A stretch of DNA of 64,000 bases from Rhodocaloribacter litoris (GCF_011682235.2 NZ_CP076718.1:1254693-1318692), one strand, 5' to 3'; counted from the stretch's first letter, positions 1-13,540 are shown. Made by a program: numbers and translations. The notes: generated by a model from the sequence alone, not told the origin.

Positions 1-1
1 G

Positions 2-358
2 CGTCTCTCCCGCCAGCGCCGGAACGTGTTGCGGCATGCGGATCACCCCTCGATCGGGCGCGGGCTCTATACGGCGGCCCTCGACGGCGGCGCCCGTGCC
101 CTCGGACGGCCCATCGGCCGCATCGCTCCCGGCTACCGGGCCGACCTCGTCGTACTCAACGCCGAAGACCCGCTCCTCTTCGGAAAAAGCGATGACGCCA
201 TCCTGGACACGTACCTCTTCTCCGGCGGCCCGGCCCTCGTCCACGACGTCATCGTCGGCGGGCGTCATCTCGTGCAGGCCGGGCATCATCCCGACGAGGA
301 AGCCATCGCCGCACGCTACCGCCGGACGATGGAACGGCTGCTCCGCCAGGTCGTGTGA
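2..358 (+). CDS. hutF: Formimidoylglutamate deiminase (HutF-like), C-terminal part
   Basis: This is the 3' end of a gene that starts before the window; the open frame runs from base 2 to the TGA at 356-358. The visible 118 residues are the C-terminal part of an amidohydrolase: a GLYTAALDGGARALGRPIG segment, then ADLVVLNAEDP, then a DTYLFSGGPALVHDVIVGGRHL segment. Spacing and wording match the tail of HutF, which deaminates N-formimidoyl-L-glutamate in histidine degradation. The metal-binding HxH and catalytic residues lie upstream and cannot be checked, so another subgroup of cytosine-deaminase-like amidohydrolases remains possible. No other hut gene is visible here. An internal GTG at 26 is in frame but is not a credible start, because coding continues upstream of it. 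Confidence 0.75.
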   Translation, partial: RLSRQRRNVLRHADHPSIGRGLYTAALDGGARALGRPIGRIAPGYRADLVVLNAEDPLLFGKSDDAILDTYLFSGGPALVHDVIVGGRHLVQAGHHPDEEAIAARYRRTMERLLRQVV

Positions 359-419
359 TGCTCGCATGACGGACGCCCCGGTCAACTCCAGCATGGCGTC
401 CCGTCCCGCGCCAGGCCCG

Positions 420-1667
420 TCAGCGGGAAGCCACCTCGGCCTGCATCTCACGGGCGACGCGCTCGACCTCGCGCCAGACGCGCAGCAGGTTGCCGCCCCA
501 TAGCTGCGCAATCTGCGCCTCGGTGTAGCCCCGGCGGACGAGCTCCAGCGTCACGTTGAACGTCTCCGAGGCGTCCTGCCAGCCCTCGAGGCCGCCTCCG
601 CCGTCGAAGTCGGACGCGATGCCGACGTGGTCGATGCCGATCAGCTCCACGGCATAGTCGATGTGGTCGACGAAGTCGCGGACGTCGGGGCCGGGCCAGC
701 GGGCGTCGATCTCGTCCATACGGGCGCGGTAGACGGCGCGGGCCGAGTCCGAAAGGGCCTGCCAGGCCGCATAGCCGGTGATGCCCATCTCCTCCCGCAA
801 CGCCGCCACGGCCGCCTCTTTTTCGGGCGGGTCGGCCTTCACGAAGGCCTCGAGCGCCACGATCTGGATGACGCCGCCGTTCTCCTTCAGGGCCCGGAGT
901 TGTTCGTCGTCCATGTTGCGCGGGTGGTCGGCCAGCGCCCGCACGCTCGAATGGGAGGCGATGACGGGCGCCCTCGAGACCCGCACCGCATCGAGCATGG
1001 CGGCCTTCGAGATGTGCGAGACGTCCACCATGATGCCGAGGCGATTCATCTCCCGGACGACTTCCTCGCCGAAGGGACTGAGGCCGTCGTGCTCGGCCTC
1101 GACGTCGCCCAGCTCCGGCTGCGGCTGCGCCGAGTCCGCGATGTCGTTGTGGCCGTTGTGCGCCAGCGTCATGTACCGGGCACCGAGGTCATGGTATTGT
1201 TTCAGGAGCGCGAGGTCCTTTCCGATGACGTAGCCGTTCTCGATGCCGATGGCGGCCACCAGCTTGCCCGCACGGTGGATGCGCTCGACGTCGTCCGCCG
1301 TGTAGGCCAGCTCGATCAGGTCCGGGTACAGCTCCTCGGTCATGCGATGGATGGCGTCGAACTTGACCAGGGCGTCGGCCTTCGCCTTCTCGTAGTTCTC
1401 CGGCGTGCGCTCGGTCTGCCCGACGTAGACGATGAAGAAGGCCGCATCCAGCCCGCCTTCCTGCATCTTCTGCAGGTTGACCTGGCGGTCGGCGTCGAGG
1501 GGGTCCACCTCCTCGGTGGCGAAGTTGAAGGGAATGTCGGCGTGCGTGTCGATGGTGAGCACGCGCTCGTGGATGGCACGGGCCGTTTCGACGAGGGCCT
1601 CCTCGCCCCGGTCGCACGCAGGGAGAACGAGCATCGAGAGAATCAGGCAGAAGAAAAGGGGGCGCAT
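420..1667 (-). CDS. Membrane dipeptidase (peptidase family M19), lipoprotein
   Basis: A 415-residue zinc dipeptidase of the renal dipeptidase family, which cleaves dipeptides, often L-D or D-D. The N-terminus is a short hydrophobic signal ending in LPAC, so Cys18 should be lipidated and the enzyme anchored in the envelope. Metal-site motifs are visible: the HxD pair H42/D44 (DTHADIPF), the bridging Glu in AIGIENGY, the His residues in VDVSHIS and IASHSSV, and the Asp in GIASDFDGGGG. Length is normal for M19 enzymes. It is transcribed away from the HutF gene and towards it at the 3' end (62-nt gap). The TIM-barrel gene next to it lies 48 nt upstream on the same strand, so the two may be co-transcribed. 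The physiological substrate cannot be told from sequence. Confidence 0.93.
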   Translation of the reverse strand: MRPLFFCLILSMLVLPACDRGEEALVETARAIHERVLTIDTHADIPFNFATEEVDPLDADRQVNLQKMQEGGLDAAFFIVYVGQTERTPENYEKAKADALVKFDAIHRMTEELYPDLIELAYTADDVERIHRAGKLVAAIGIENGYVIGKDLALLKQYHDLGARYMTLAHNGHNDIADSAQPQPELGDVEAEHDGLSPFGEEVVREMNRLGIMVDVSHISKAAMLDAVRVSRAPVIASHSSVRALADHPRNMDDEQLRALKENGGVIQIVALEAFVKADPPEKEAAVAALREEMGITGYAAWQALSDSARAVYRARMDEIDARWPGPDVRDFVDHIDYAVELIGIDHVGIASDFDGGGGLEGWQDASETFNVTLELVRRGYTEAQIAQLWGGNLLRVWREVERVAREMQAEVASR

Positions 1668-1715
1668 GGTGCTTGTTCGTGTCTGGAATCGGTTGAGGCA
1701 GGCCCAATATAAGCT

Positions 1716-2531
1716 TCAGGCTCGTGCGGCGAAACGGTCGGCCTGTCGCCGGGCCATCCAGTCGCAGACCTCCCACAGGTCGGCCAGGGGTTCCCCGGTC
1801 TGCGGGTGGATGTGCAGATACGGTGGCGGGCCGAACTCGGGCGTCAGCGTGGTCGTGGCCAGGCCCTGGCGCTCCTGGGCATCCCAGACCCGATCCCACC
1901 AGTGTTCGTGGGCCGCCAGGGCATCCCGGTAGCGGGGCAGCCGGGGGTCGGGCACCTGCGGCCCCTGGGCGTACCCGACACGGGCATGCAGGTGCAGCGT
2001 CCGCGCCGCACACCGCTCCAGCAGGGGGGCCTGATCTTCCAGCAAGCGCTCGCAGACACACACCCAGTGACTGAAGTCGCCGCAGAGCATGAGCCCCTCG
2101 AAACGCTCGATCAGCCGGCCCGTGATCCACGGATGAAAGAGGATGCGCCCCCGCTGCGTCTCGTGGGCCACACGCACGCCGTGGTTGGCCTCGATGCTCA
2201 GTACATCCTGGAAATACCGGATGCTCTGCTCCTCCGTCCACGCATCGACCCCGTCGCGGCTGGTGATGACCACGGGTTCGAAGTCCTTCAGGGCGGCCTC
2301 GAGCTGCCGCCAGAACGAAGTGATGTGCTCGGCGACGGTCCGGCCCCGGGTGAAAAGCACCGGGATGAACTGCAGCTCATACGCCGCCAGCAGGTCCTTG
2401 AAGTGGGAGCGCCGGTTCACCGGGGGCAACGCGGCCTCGACGCCGTCGTAGCCGGCCGCCTTGATCCGGGGAAAAGCCTCCTCCAGTCCAAGGTCGATGC
2501 CCCAGAGATGACGAAAAAGTGCAAGCTTCAT
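1716..2531 (-). CDS. Sugar phosphate isomerase/epimerase-like TIM-barrel protein
   Basis: About 271 residues beginning MKLALFRHLWG. The fold signature is that of the xylose-isomerase-like TIM barrel (AP endonuclease family 2): an early hydrophobic strand, then FPRIKAAGYDGVEAALP, a mid-protein VAHETQRGR segment and LMLCGDFSHWVCV, all of which usually carry metal or substrate ligands. I chose the ATG at 2531 rather than an upstream GTG at 2555, because it gives the usual family N-terminus and the extra eight residues look non-coding. It is transcribed toward the dipeptidase gene with a 48-nt gap. The family includes sugar isomerases, epimerases, myo-inosose enzymes and endonuclease IV-like proteins, so no substrate is assigned. 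Confidence 0.85.
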   Translation of the reverse strand: MKLALFRHLWGIDLGLEEAFPRIKAAGYDGVEAALPPVNRRSHFKDLLAAYELQFIPVLFTRGRTVAEHITSFWRQLEAALKDFEPVVITSRDGVDAWTEEQSIRYFQDVLSIEANHGVRVAHETQRGRILFHPWITGRLIERFEGLMLCGDFSHWVCVCERLLEDQAPLLERCAARTLHLHARVGYAQGPQVPDPRLPRYRDALAAHEHWWDRVWDAQERQGLATTTLTPEFGPPPYLHIHPQTGEPLADLWEVCDWMARRQADRFAARA

Positions 2532-2728
2532 GACGGGAAGGCCCTTGATGTGCACGTCGCCGGGAGAGCGTCAAGGTAGAAAACGAATGCCAGAGGCGAA
2601 AGGGATCGTCCCCCGCGGACCGCCGCGGAAAGAAAACGGCCGGGACGATGCCGGGCCACGGCATGCCGGAACCGGAGACCGGTGCGATGGCGTCAGAAGA
2701 CGCCCGTCCCATCCCACCCAGCGATCCC

Positions 2729-4525
2729 ATGCCGGCACGATCGACTTCGACCCGCCGCTGCCGGAGGTCTCCGGCGCCGGCGTTGCTGCTGGCGGCGGTG
2801 TTCCTGGCCGCCGGCGGCGCCGGATGCGGTGCCCCGGGTTCTTCGGAACCCTCCCGCCCCCCGGCCACCGCCCCGGCCGCCCGTCCCGCCTTTACCGACC
2901 TCACCACCGCAGCCGGCCTCGGCGACTTCCGCCACGAGAACGGCGCCCGCGGCGACACCTGGTTTCCCGAAACCATGGGCTCGGGCGGCGGCTTCCTCGA
3001 CGCCAACGGAGACGGCCACCCGGACATCGTCCTCGTCGGCGGCGGCGCCTGGACGCCCGAGGAGGACCGCGCCGTCCGCAAGCTCTGGCTCTACCTCAAC
3101 AACGGCGACGGCACCTTCACCCTCGCCCCCGCGGGGACCCTCCCCGACGACCTCCCCGGCTACGGCATGGGCCTGGCCGTGGCCGACTACGACAACGACG
3201 GCGACGACGACCTCTTCTTCACCACCCTCGGCCCCGATCACCTGCTCCGCAACGACGGCGGCGTCTTCACCGACGTGACCCGCTCCGCCGGCCTCCCCCA
3301 CGACCCCACCTGGAGCACCGCCGCCCTCTTCTTCGACGCCGACCGCGACGGCCACCTCGACCTCTACGTCGCCGGCTACGTGAAATGGTCCCCCGAAACC
3401 GACCTCTTCTGCTCGCAGGACGGGGAAAACAAGGGCTATTGTACCCCCGAACTCTATGAAGGCGTGCCGGGACGCTTCTACCACAACCGGGGGGACGGCA
3501 CCTTCGAAGACCGCACCGCGGCCGCCGGCTTCGACACCGCCACCGGCAAAACGCTCGGTGTCATCGACCTGGACTTCAACCGCGACGGCTGGCCCGACCT
3601 CGCCTTCGCCAACGATACCGACCCCGACCAGCTCTACCGGAACAACGGGGACGGCACCTTCACCGAAACCGGCGTCGCCAGCGGCATCGCCTTCGACGAG
3701 CAGGGCCGGGCACGGGCCGGCATGGGCATCGACGCCGGCGTCGTGGACCCCTCGGGCGAGGAAACCCTTTTCGTGGGCAACTTCTCCAACGAGATGATCA
3801 GCGTCTACCGCCACCTCGGCCACGGCGTCTTCCTCGACCGGGCCGCCGCCTCCCAGATCGGCCGTACCAGCCTCCTCACCCTCACCTTCAGCGTCTTCCT
3901 CTTCGACGCAGACCTCGACGGCGACCTCGACCTCTTCGCCGCCAACGGGCACGTGCAACCGCACATCGAGCGCGTCTCGGACCAGATCCGCTTTCGCCAG
4001 CCCCCCCACCTCTTCCTCAACGACGGCAACGGTACCTTCACCGACATCGCCCCGGAACTGGGCGGTGTGATGACCCGCCCCCTGGTGGCCCGCGCCGCCG
4101 CCACGGCCGACATCGACCGCGACGGCGACCTGGACGTACTCCTGACCGAAAACGCCGGACCGGCCCACCTCTGGCGCAATGACCTCGACGCCCCCCGGCA
4201 CTGGCTCCGCGTCGACCTCGAGGGCCGCGTGAGCAACCGGGACGGCCTCGGCGCCCGCATCGAGATCCTCGCCGGCGGCCAGCGGCAGGTACGACGGGTC
4301 CGGCGCAACGCCGGCTTCCTCTCGACCTTCGAGAAAACCGCCACGTTCGGCCTCGGCAACGCGACCCGCGTCGACTCGCTCGTCGTCTACTGGCCCGGCG
4401 GCCACGTGGACCGCTTTGCCGGCATCGAGACCAACCAGACGGTGCGCGTGATCGAAGGCGAAGCGTTGCTCCGGCCGCAGGCCCCTCCGAAACCCGAAAC
4501 ACGAACGCGCCGACCCACATCTTGA
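2729..4525 (+). CDS. FG-GAP repeat lipoprotein with ASPIC/UnbV C-terminal domain (CRTAC1-like)
   Basis: A 598-residue exported protein. The start is placed at the ATG at 2729, which yields a basic n-region, a hydrophobic run (PALLLAAVFLAAGG) and a lipobox ending AGC; in-frame upstream ATGs would put a long polar tail before the signal. The body consists of FG-GAP/VCBS repeats with calcium-loop motifs such as DANGDGHPD, DYDNDGDDD, DADRDGHLD, DFNRDGWPD, DADLDGDLD and DIDRDGDLD, expected to fold as a beta-propeller. The C-terminus (NRDGLGARIEI to the YWPGGHVDRF segment) is the ASPIC/UnbV domain found in CRTAC1-family proteins. It probably sits on the cell surface in adhesion or carbohydrate binding; that is inference. 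Its stop codon overlaps the start of the next gene. Confidence 0.9.
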   Translation: MPARSTSTRRCRRSPAPALLLAAVFLAAGGAGCGAPGSSEPSRPPATAPAARPAFTDLTTAAGLGDFRHENGARGDTWFPETMGSGGGFLDANGDGHPDIVLVGGGAWTPEEDRAVRKLWLYLNNGDGTFTLAPAGTLPDDLPGYGMGLAVADYDNDGDDDLFFTTLGPDHLLRNDGGVFTDVTRSAGLPHDPTWSTAALFFDADRDGHLDLYVAGYVKWSPETDLFCSQDGENKGYCTPELYEGVPGRFYHNRGDGTFEDRTAAAGFDTATGKTLGVIDLDFNRDGWPDLAFANDTDPDQLYRNNGDGTFTETGVASGIAFDEQGRARAGMGIDAGVVDPSGEETLFVGNFSNEMISVYRHLGHGVFLDRAAASQIGRTSLLTLTFSVFLFDADLDGDLDLFAANGHVQPHIERVSDQIRFRQPPHLFLNDGNGTFTDIAPELGGVMTRPLVARAAATADIDRDGDLDVLLTENAGPAHLWRNDLDAPRHWLRVDLEGRVSNRDGLGARIEILAGGQRQVRRVRRNAGFLSTFEKTATFGLGNATRVDSLVVYWPGGHVDRFAGIETNQTVRVIEGEALLRPQAPPKPETRTRRPTS

Positions 4526-5982
4526 AACCGGAAACGATCGACCTCGACGCCCTGGAAACCGCCGCCCGGCAGCTCGACCCGGACGCACGCGAGCGGGCAC
4601 GGCTCATGAAGGCCGTCTTCGCCTACGCCGACCGCTACCTCGAAAGCCTGCCCGACCAACCGGCCTACTTCGACCGGCCCGACAACGGCCGGGCCCTGCG
4701 GGAGACCCCCATCCCGGAGGAAGGCATCGGCCTCGACGCCGCCCTCGAACTCCTGCGCCAGCACGTCGACACGGTGGGCATCAACCCCACCTCCGGCCGG
4801 TTTCTCGGCTATATCCCCGGCGGGGGGCTGTTCCATGCGGCCCTGGGCGACTTCCTCGCCGCCGTCACCAACCGGTATGCCGGCGTCTTCTTTGCCGGAC
4901 CCGGCGCCGTGCGCATCGAAAACCTGCTCATCCGGTGGATGGCCCGCCTGGCAGGCTACCCGGAAACGGCGGCGGGCTACCTGGCTGCCGGCGGTAGCCT
5001 CGCCAACCTGACGGCCATCGTCACCGCCCGCGACGACCGGGGGCTCGAAGGAGACGCCATCGCCCGGGCCGTCGTCTACTTCACCGAACACGTCCACCAC
5101 TCCGTGAACAAGGCGCTCCGGCTGGCCGGGCTGCGACGGCTCGCACGGCGCCGCATCCCCGTGGACACCCGCTACCGCATGGACGCCGCCGCCCTCGAAC
5201 GGGCCATCGAGGCCGACCGGCGCGCCGGGCTGGCGCCGTGGATGGTCATCGCCTCGGCAGGCACCACGAACACTGGCTCCGTGGACCCGCTCGACACCAT
5301 CGGCCAGATCGCCGCCGCGCACGGGCTCTGGTACCACATCGACGCGGCCTACGGCGGCTTCTTCGCCCTCTGCGAAGACGGAGCCGCCCTCCTTCGCGGC
5401 ATGAACCGCTCGGACTCGCTCGTGATGGACCCGCACAAGACGCTCTTCCTGCCCTACGGCACGGGAGCCCTCCTCGTCCGCGACGGCCAGAAGCTCCATG
5501 CGGCCCATGCCGCCGAGGCAGACTACCTGCAGGACACGTACGCCGACGGCGGGGATGAAACGGAGCTCTCCCCCGCCGACCTCTCACCGGAGCTGACGAA
5601 GCACTTCCGCGGGCTGCGGCTGTGGCTGCCGCTGCAGGTCGTCGGGCTGGCGCCGTTCCGGGCCGCCCTGGCCGAGAAACTGCTGCTGGCGCGGTATTTC
5701 CACGAGCGGATGCGGTCCGTCGACGGCTTCGAGGTGGGGCCGGCGCCGGACCTGTCGGTGGTCATCTACCGGTACGTGCCGCCGCGCGGCGACGCCGACG
5801 CCTTCAATGAACGCCTGGCCGAAGCCCTGCGCCGGGACGGCCGCATCTTCGTCAGCTCCACCCGCCTGAACGGGCAGTTCTGGCTGCGCATGGCCGCCGT
5901 CGGCTTCCGCACCCACCGCGAGGACATCGACACGGCCATCGAAGTGCTGGAACGAACCGCCCGCCGGCTGGCCGCGCTATAA
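4522..5982 (+). CDS. PLP-dependent decarboxylase (group II, aromatic-amino-acid/glutamate decarboxylase family)
   Basis: A 486-residue type I-fold pyridoxal-phosphate enzyme. The signature DPHKTLFLPYGTG carries the Schiff-base lysine, K306. The substrate-side motif NPTSGRFLGYIPGGGLFHAALGD, the GGSLANLTAI cofactor loop, HHSVNKAL and the DAAYGG Asp that pairs with the PLP ring nitrogen are all present, so the enzyme should be active. The start is a TTG overlapping the previous stop as TTGA, which points to translational coupling. The substrate (tyrosine, DOPA, tryptophan, glutamate, aspartate or another) cannot be read from these motifs. Its 3' end overlaps the convergent Omp85 gene by 6 nt. 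Pairing a cytosolic decarboxylase with a surface lipoprotein in one transcript is unusual. Confidence 0.92.
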   Translation: MKPETIDLDALETAARQLDPDARERARLMKAVFAYADRYLESLPDQPAYFDRPDNGRALRETPIPEEGIGLDAALELLRQHVDTVGINPTSGRFLGYIPGGGLFHAALGDFLAAVTNRYAGVFFAGPGAVRIENLLIRWMARLAGYPETAAGYLAAGGSLANLTAIVTARDDRGLEGDAIARAVVYFTEHVHHSVNKALRLAGLRRLARRRIPVDTRYRMDAAALERAIEADRRAGLAPWMVIASAGTTNTGSVDPLDTIGQIAAAHGLWYHIDAAYGGFFALCEDGAALLRGMNRSDSLVMDPHKTLFLPYGTGALLVRDGQKLHAAHAAEADYLQDTYADGGDETELSPADLSPELTKHFRGLRLWLPLQVVGLAPFRAALAEKLLLARYFHERMRSVDGFEVGPAPDLSVVIYRYVPPRGDADAFNERLAEALRRDGRIFVSSTRLNGQFWLRMAAVGFRTHREDIDTAIEVLERTARRLAAL

Positions 5983-7767
5983 GCCGAACGAGAGGCCGAC
6001 GTGCACACGCCCGTCGGTGGGACCGTCCTCGCTGTTGATCGCATAGCTGGCGTTGACGAGCCCGAGCGCGGTGCTGAACTGGATGCCGAGCCCGTACCCG
6101 GGATGAACCCCCCGCGAGGCCGCCAGCCCGATCACGGCCGGCGTGTCGACGTAGCCCAGGTCGAAGAACAGGTAGGCATAGGAGAGCCGGTCGATCTGAT
6201 AACGGTATTCGACGAACGTGCGGGCCACGAAGCGCCCCCGGAAGCGTTCCTCGTCGTATCCCCGGAGCGAGGTGGCCCCGCCGAAGCGGAACAGGTCACT
6301 CTCGTCGAAGCGGTTGCTGACGAGCACGGCCGCCTCGCCTCCGAAGGCGAGCACCTGGCGCCGGAACGTCGGCAAGTAGAAGCGGGTGTGCAGCCGGAGG
6401 CGCTCCTGGCGGAGCGAGGTACCCTCGCGCGTGGTATCGCCTTCGGCCGTCAACACCGTGGCGGTGCGTTGCTTCCGCCCCCGTTCGAAGTTGGTCTCCA
6501 CGACGAGCCCCCGCCGCGGGTTGACGGGCCGGTCGACCCGCTGGAACCGCACGCCGAAGCCGGCAAAGAGGGCTTCCGCACGGGGAATGCGCTGGCGCCC
6601 GTCACGCAACCGCAGGCCCGCCTGCCCCGGGCTGGTGTTCTCCCGGCTGACGGTGACGAAGGCCGTCAGCCCGGCACCGAAGCGGTAGCCGAGTTCGAGC
6701 TGGTACCGCTGCTTGCCGTAGGTGGAGTCTTGTTGCAATCCTTCGAAGCGCCCTTCGCCGCTGAACGGCAGCCCGAAGAGGAAGGGATCGGCCATCCGCA
6801 CGTCGACGCTGCTGACCTGTCCCGGCAGGCGGTTGAGCCGGAGCGAGAGCACCCGTCCGGCGCCGAAGAGGTTGCGCAGGAGCAAGTGCCCGTTGCCGAC
6901 GAGGCTACCGCGCCCGCCCGTGCCCGTGGCGGGCAGGTAGCCAAGCACGAGGTCGAACGCCCCCGGTGCCGCCTCTTTCACGGGCAGGCGAAGCACCATC
7001 TGACCGCCGGGCTCCATGACGAGCTCCGGCGGGCCCACCTCTTCGAAGAAGCCCGTCTCGAGCAGCCGTTGCCGTATGAGTTCGGGGTCGTAGGCCACCA
7101 GCGGGGCACCGGGCGCGACGCCGGCCACCCGCGCCGCATAACCGGGCCGGGTACGCTCGGCGCCCGGCAGTTCCACCCGGTCGAGCACGAGCGTCTTGCC
7201 CTCATCGACCTGGAGCGTCAGTCCCAGCCGGGGCGGGTCGCCGGGCAACAGGGTCACCTCCCGAACGTGAATCTGGGCCAGCGGGAAGCCCTCGGCTTCG
7301 TAGCGCCGGAGGATCACCTGCAGGTCGGCTTCGAGGCGGGCCGGGTCGAGCGGGCGACCGGGGCGCGTGTCCATCCGGTCGCGCACGTCGAGCGAGTCGA
7401 ACACGGTCATGCCGAGGAGCCGCACCCGTCCCACGACGACCCGGGGGCCCGGGCGGACATGCACGTGCACCGCCGGCGGGTGGGTCGTCGTATCCACCCG
7501 TACCGTGTCGAGGTCGGCGAAGTAGTGGCCGTCACGGCGGAGATGTCCCAGCACCCGTGCCGTCACCGCGTCCAGGCTGTCGAGCGGCGGCGTCTCGGCC
7601 AGCGGCCACGGCCATACCTCCTCCCCGGCATGAAGAACCCACACGGCTCCGGCAGCTGGCACGGAGGCCGAGGCCTGCTGCCCGTGTGCCCGCCCCGCCC
7701 CCCCCGACGCGAACGCCAGCCCCACCCAGAGCCAGCACCAGCCGCGTATGGACTTCGACGAGAGCAC
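5977..7767 (-). CDS. Omp85/BamA-TamA family outer membrane protein
   Basis: About 597 residues. The start is set at the GTG at 7767 because AAGGTG lies six bases upstream and a signal peptide follows (WCWLWVGLAFASGGAGRAHGQ). The N-terminal half contains POTRA-like segments, e.g. VRVDTTTHPPAVHVHVRPGPRVVVGRVRLLG and a following VDEGKTLVLDRVELPG stretch. The C-terminal half is a 16-strand-barrel-type surface-antigen domain, including RGSLVGNGHLLLRNLFGAGR, RVDRPVNPRRGL and SLRGYDEERFRGR (an RGY/F motif, the hallmark of Omp85 loop 6). Family members insert or export proteins at the outer membrane. With two or three POTRA-like repeats it is more like TamA or a BamA paralogue than the essential BamA, which usually has five. 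An open frame extends upstream to 7884 but looks non-coding. Confidence 0.88.
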   Translation of the reverse strand: MLSSKSIRGWCWLWVGLAFASGGAGRAHGQQASASVPAAGAVWVLHAGEEVWPWPLAETPPLDSLDAVTARVLGHLRRDGHYFADLDTVRVDTTTHPPAVHVHVRPGPRVVVGRVRLLGMTVFDSLDVRDRMDTRPGRPLDPARLEADLQVILRRYEAEGFPLAQIHVREVTLLPGDPPRLGLTLQVDEGKTLVLDRVELPGAERTRPGYAARVAGVAPGAPLVAYDPELIRQRLLETGFFEEVGPPELVMEPGGQMVLRLPVKEAAPGAFDLVLGYLPATGTGGRGSLVGNGHLLLRNLFGAGRVLSLRLNRLPGQVSSVDVRMADPFLFGLPFSGEGRFEGLQQDSTYGKQRYQLELGYRFGAGLTAFVTVSRENTSPGQAGLRLRDGRQRIPRAEALFAGFGVRFQRVDRPVNPRRGLVVETNFERGRKQRTATVLTAEGDTTREGTSLRQERLRLHTRFYLPTFRRQVLAFGGEAAVLVSNRFDESDLFRFGGATSLRGYDEERFRGRFVARTFVEYRYQIDRLSYAYLFFDLGYVDTPAVIGLAASRGVHPGYGLGIQFSTALGLVNASYAINSEDGPTDGRVHVGLSFGL

Positions 7768-7985
7768 GGCGTTCACCTTCGGCCGCGTGACAGATTTACG
7801 ATTTAAGGGTGAGGTGGGGAGCGGGATAGCGGCCCGTACCACGTAGCCGCGGGCTTCGGCCCGGGCCTGCCGGCGGCGAGGCACCCCGTCAGGGGTGCGG
7901 CTATAACGGGTTTCCCTTCATGACGGCGGTCTCAAAGACACGGACCGCCGCCCTCTCCCCCGCCTCCCCACGTCCACACCTGAAA

Positions 7986-9308
7986 CTACCGGGCATAGGC
8001 GGCGGCGATCCGTGCCAGCCGTTCCTGGATGGTTTCGCGGGGCAGCCAGGTACCGCGCACCATCACGCCGGCGGGGCGCCTGAGGTGGTCGAGGCTTTCA
8101 AGGGGGTTGCCCTCGAGCAGGATCAGGTCGGCGCGGCGCCCGACGGCCACCGTACCGAACGTGTCTTTGCCGTTGAAGTACGCCCCGACGTTGTACGTGC
8201 CGGTGCGGAGCACGTCGTAGGGCGTCATGCCGGCCGCCGTCATGCGTTCGAGCTCGCGGTGCAGGGAAAAGCCGGGCACGCTGAAGAGCTGCGGGGAATC
8301 GGTGCCCATGAGGATGCCGGCACCGCCCTCATGCAGGGCGCGCAGGATGCGCATCCGGTTGCGTATGACGCGCTGTGCCGCCGCCGCATCCCGGTCCGGG
8401 CTCGCCAGGCGACGGCGGTAGTTCTCCACCCAGGCCTCGACCTGGCCAGGCGGCATGTATTGCAGCTCCGGATAGGCCTGCAGCGTCTCCGGCTCGACCA
8501 CGCCGAAGAGGTATTCCCAGAGGGCCATCGTCGGCACCACCCAGGCACCGGCCTCGCGGGTGAGGCGCACGACCTCGGCAAGCTGCGCGTCATCGATCTC
8601 ACCCCGGTCGCCGCCCAGGTACTCGACGTAGCCGTCGAGGTGGTCGAAGGTGTCCTGTCCCATTTCGAGGGCGTGGCGCAGCCCGACGTCGGCCGGGACG
8701 TGGCCGGCGAACCGGATACCGACCTCGTGGGCCGTACGGGCCATCGCGTCGTACTCTTCGCGGGTGAGGCCCGGAAAGACCTTGAGCAGATCCCAGCCCG
8801 CGGCCTTCTGGCTGCGCACCCGGGCTTCGGCCTCCTCGGGCGAGTTGATGGTGCTGCCGCTGAAACCCGGTCCGGCCATGTAGAACGTCGGCCCGAGGAG
8901 CTCACCCCGGCTGGTTTTTGCCCGCAGTTCGAGCGAGTTCTCGAAGCCGAGCATCACCCGCACGGTCGTGATGCCGTTGGCCAGGTAGAGAAACAGGAGG
9001 TTCTCGACGTCGGCGGGGTCGGCGCCGGGCGGCAGCAGGTGCCCGTGCATTTCGGCCAGGCCGGGCATGAGATACCGGCCCTGTCCGTCGATGCGCACCG
9101 CATCCGCCGGCACCCTGACGGCTCCGGCCTCCCCGACGGCGACGATGCGGGTGCCGCGCACCAGCACAGTCTGGTTCTCGAGCACGCGCTCGCTGTCCAT
9201 GGGCACGACGTGGACGCCCACGAAGGCCGTCACCGTCTCCGGCGGCGGGAGGGGGTTCGAGCCGGTGAGGGCGAAAAGCAGCGGCAGAAGGGCAAGCAGG
9301 CGGGTCAT
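7986..9308 (-). CDS. Secreted amidohydrolase (imidazolonepropionase-like family)
   Basis: A 440-residue metal-dependent hydrolase. The ATG at 9308 begins a signal peptide (MTRLLALLPLLFALTGS). Motifs run in the order expected for the family: AEMHGHLLPPG (metal-binding HxH), the Lys in LLKVFPG, the His residues in AGHVPAD and FDHLDG, and the Asp in LMGTDSPQ. A final GRRADLILLEGNPLESLDHLRRP stretch closes the composite beta-domain. It is therefore likely to be an active periplasmic or extracellular peptidase- or amidase-like hydrolase. Related proteins include prolidase-like and imidazolonepropionase-like enzymes, and the substrate is unknown. An upstream open frame continues to 9572, but that part overlaps the neighbouring kinase gene and has no export signal, so I reject the longer start. 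Confidence 0.9.
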   Translation of the reverse strand: MTRLLALLPLLFALTGSNPLPPPETVTAFVGVHVVPMDSERVLENQTVLVRGTRIVAVGEAGAVRVPADAVRIDGQGRYLMPGLAEMHGHLLPPGADPADVENLLFLYLANGITTVRVMLGFENSLELRAKTSRGELLGPTFYMAGPGFSGSTINSPEEAEARVRSQKAAGWDLLKVFPGLTREEYDAMARTAHEVGIRFAGHVPADVGLRHALEMGQDTFDHLDGYVEYLGGDRGEIDDAQLAEVVRLTREAGAWVVPTMALWEYLFGVVEPETLQAYPELQYMPPGQVEAWVENYRRRLASPDRDAAAAQRVIRNRMRILRALHEGGAGILMGTDSPQLFSVPGFSLHRELERMTAAGMTPYDVLRTGTYNVGAYFNGKDTFGTVAVGRRADLILLEGNPLESLDHLRRPAGVMVRGTWLPRETIQERLARIAAAYAR

Positions 9309-9466
9309 GGTGCAGGGGGGCTGGGTCGGAGAAGAGAAACGGCACACACCGCGACGACGGGCGACCGCGAAGCCCCCGGACCGCTCGACCCGGCACGCCG
9401 GCTCCGAGGCCGTCCCGGCATGTCTGGAGCCTACGCCCGGCGGGGCCTCCTGGATCCGCGCCTGCT

Positions 9467-13540
<4,074 letters not shown>

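Noticed and set aside
2693-4600. A 635-residue antisense frame over the FG-GAP lipoprotein gene
   Set aside because: It is Val/Glu/Gly/Ala-rich low complexity arising from Asp-rich repeats on the other strand; the sense frame has a signal peptide and recognisable domains.
6001-7806. A 601-residue frame antisense to the Omp85 gene
   Set aside because: No signal, no domain and biased composition; the Omp85 reading has POTRA-like and barrel motifs.
7881-7898. GCACCCC-GTCA-GGGGTGC hairpin downstream of the secreted amidohydrolase gene
   Set aside because: A good stem but no U-tract on either strand, so I do not call a terminator; possibly a dispersed repeat, but only one copy is seen.
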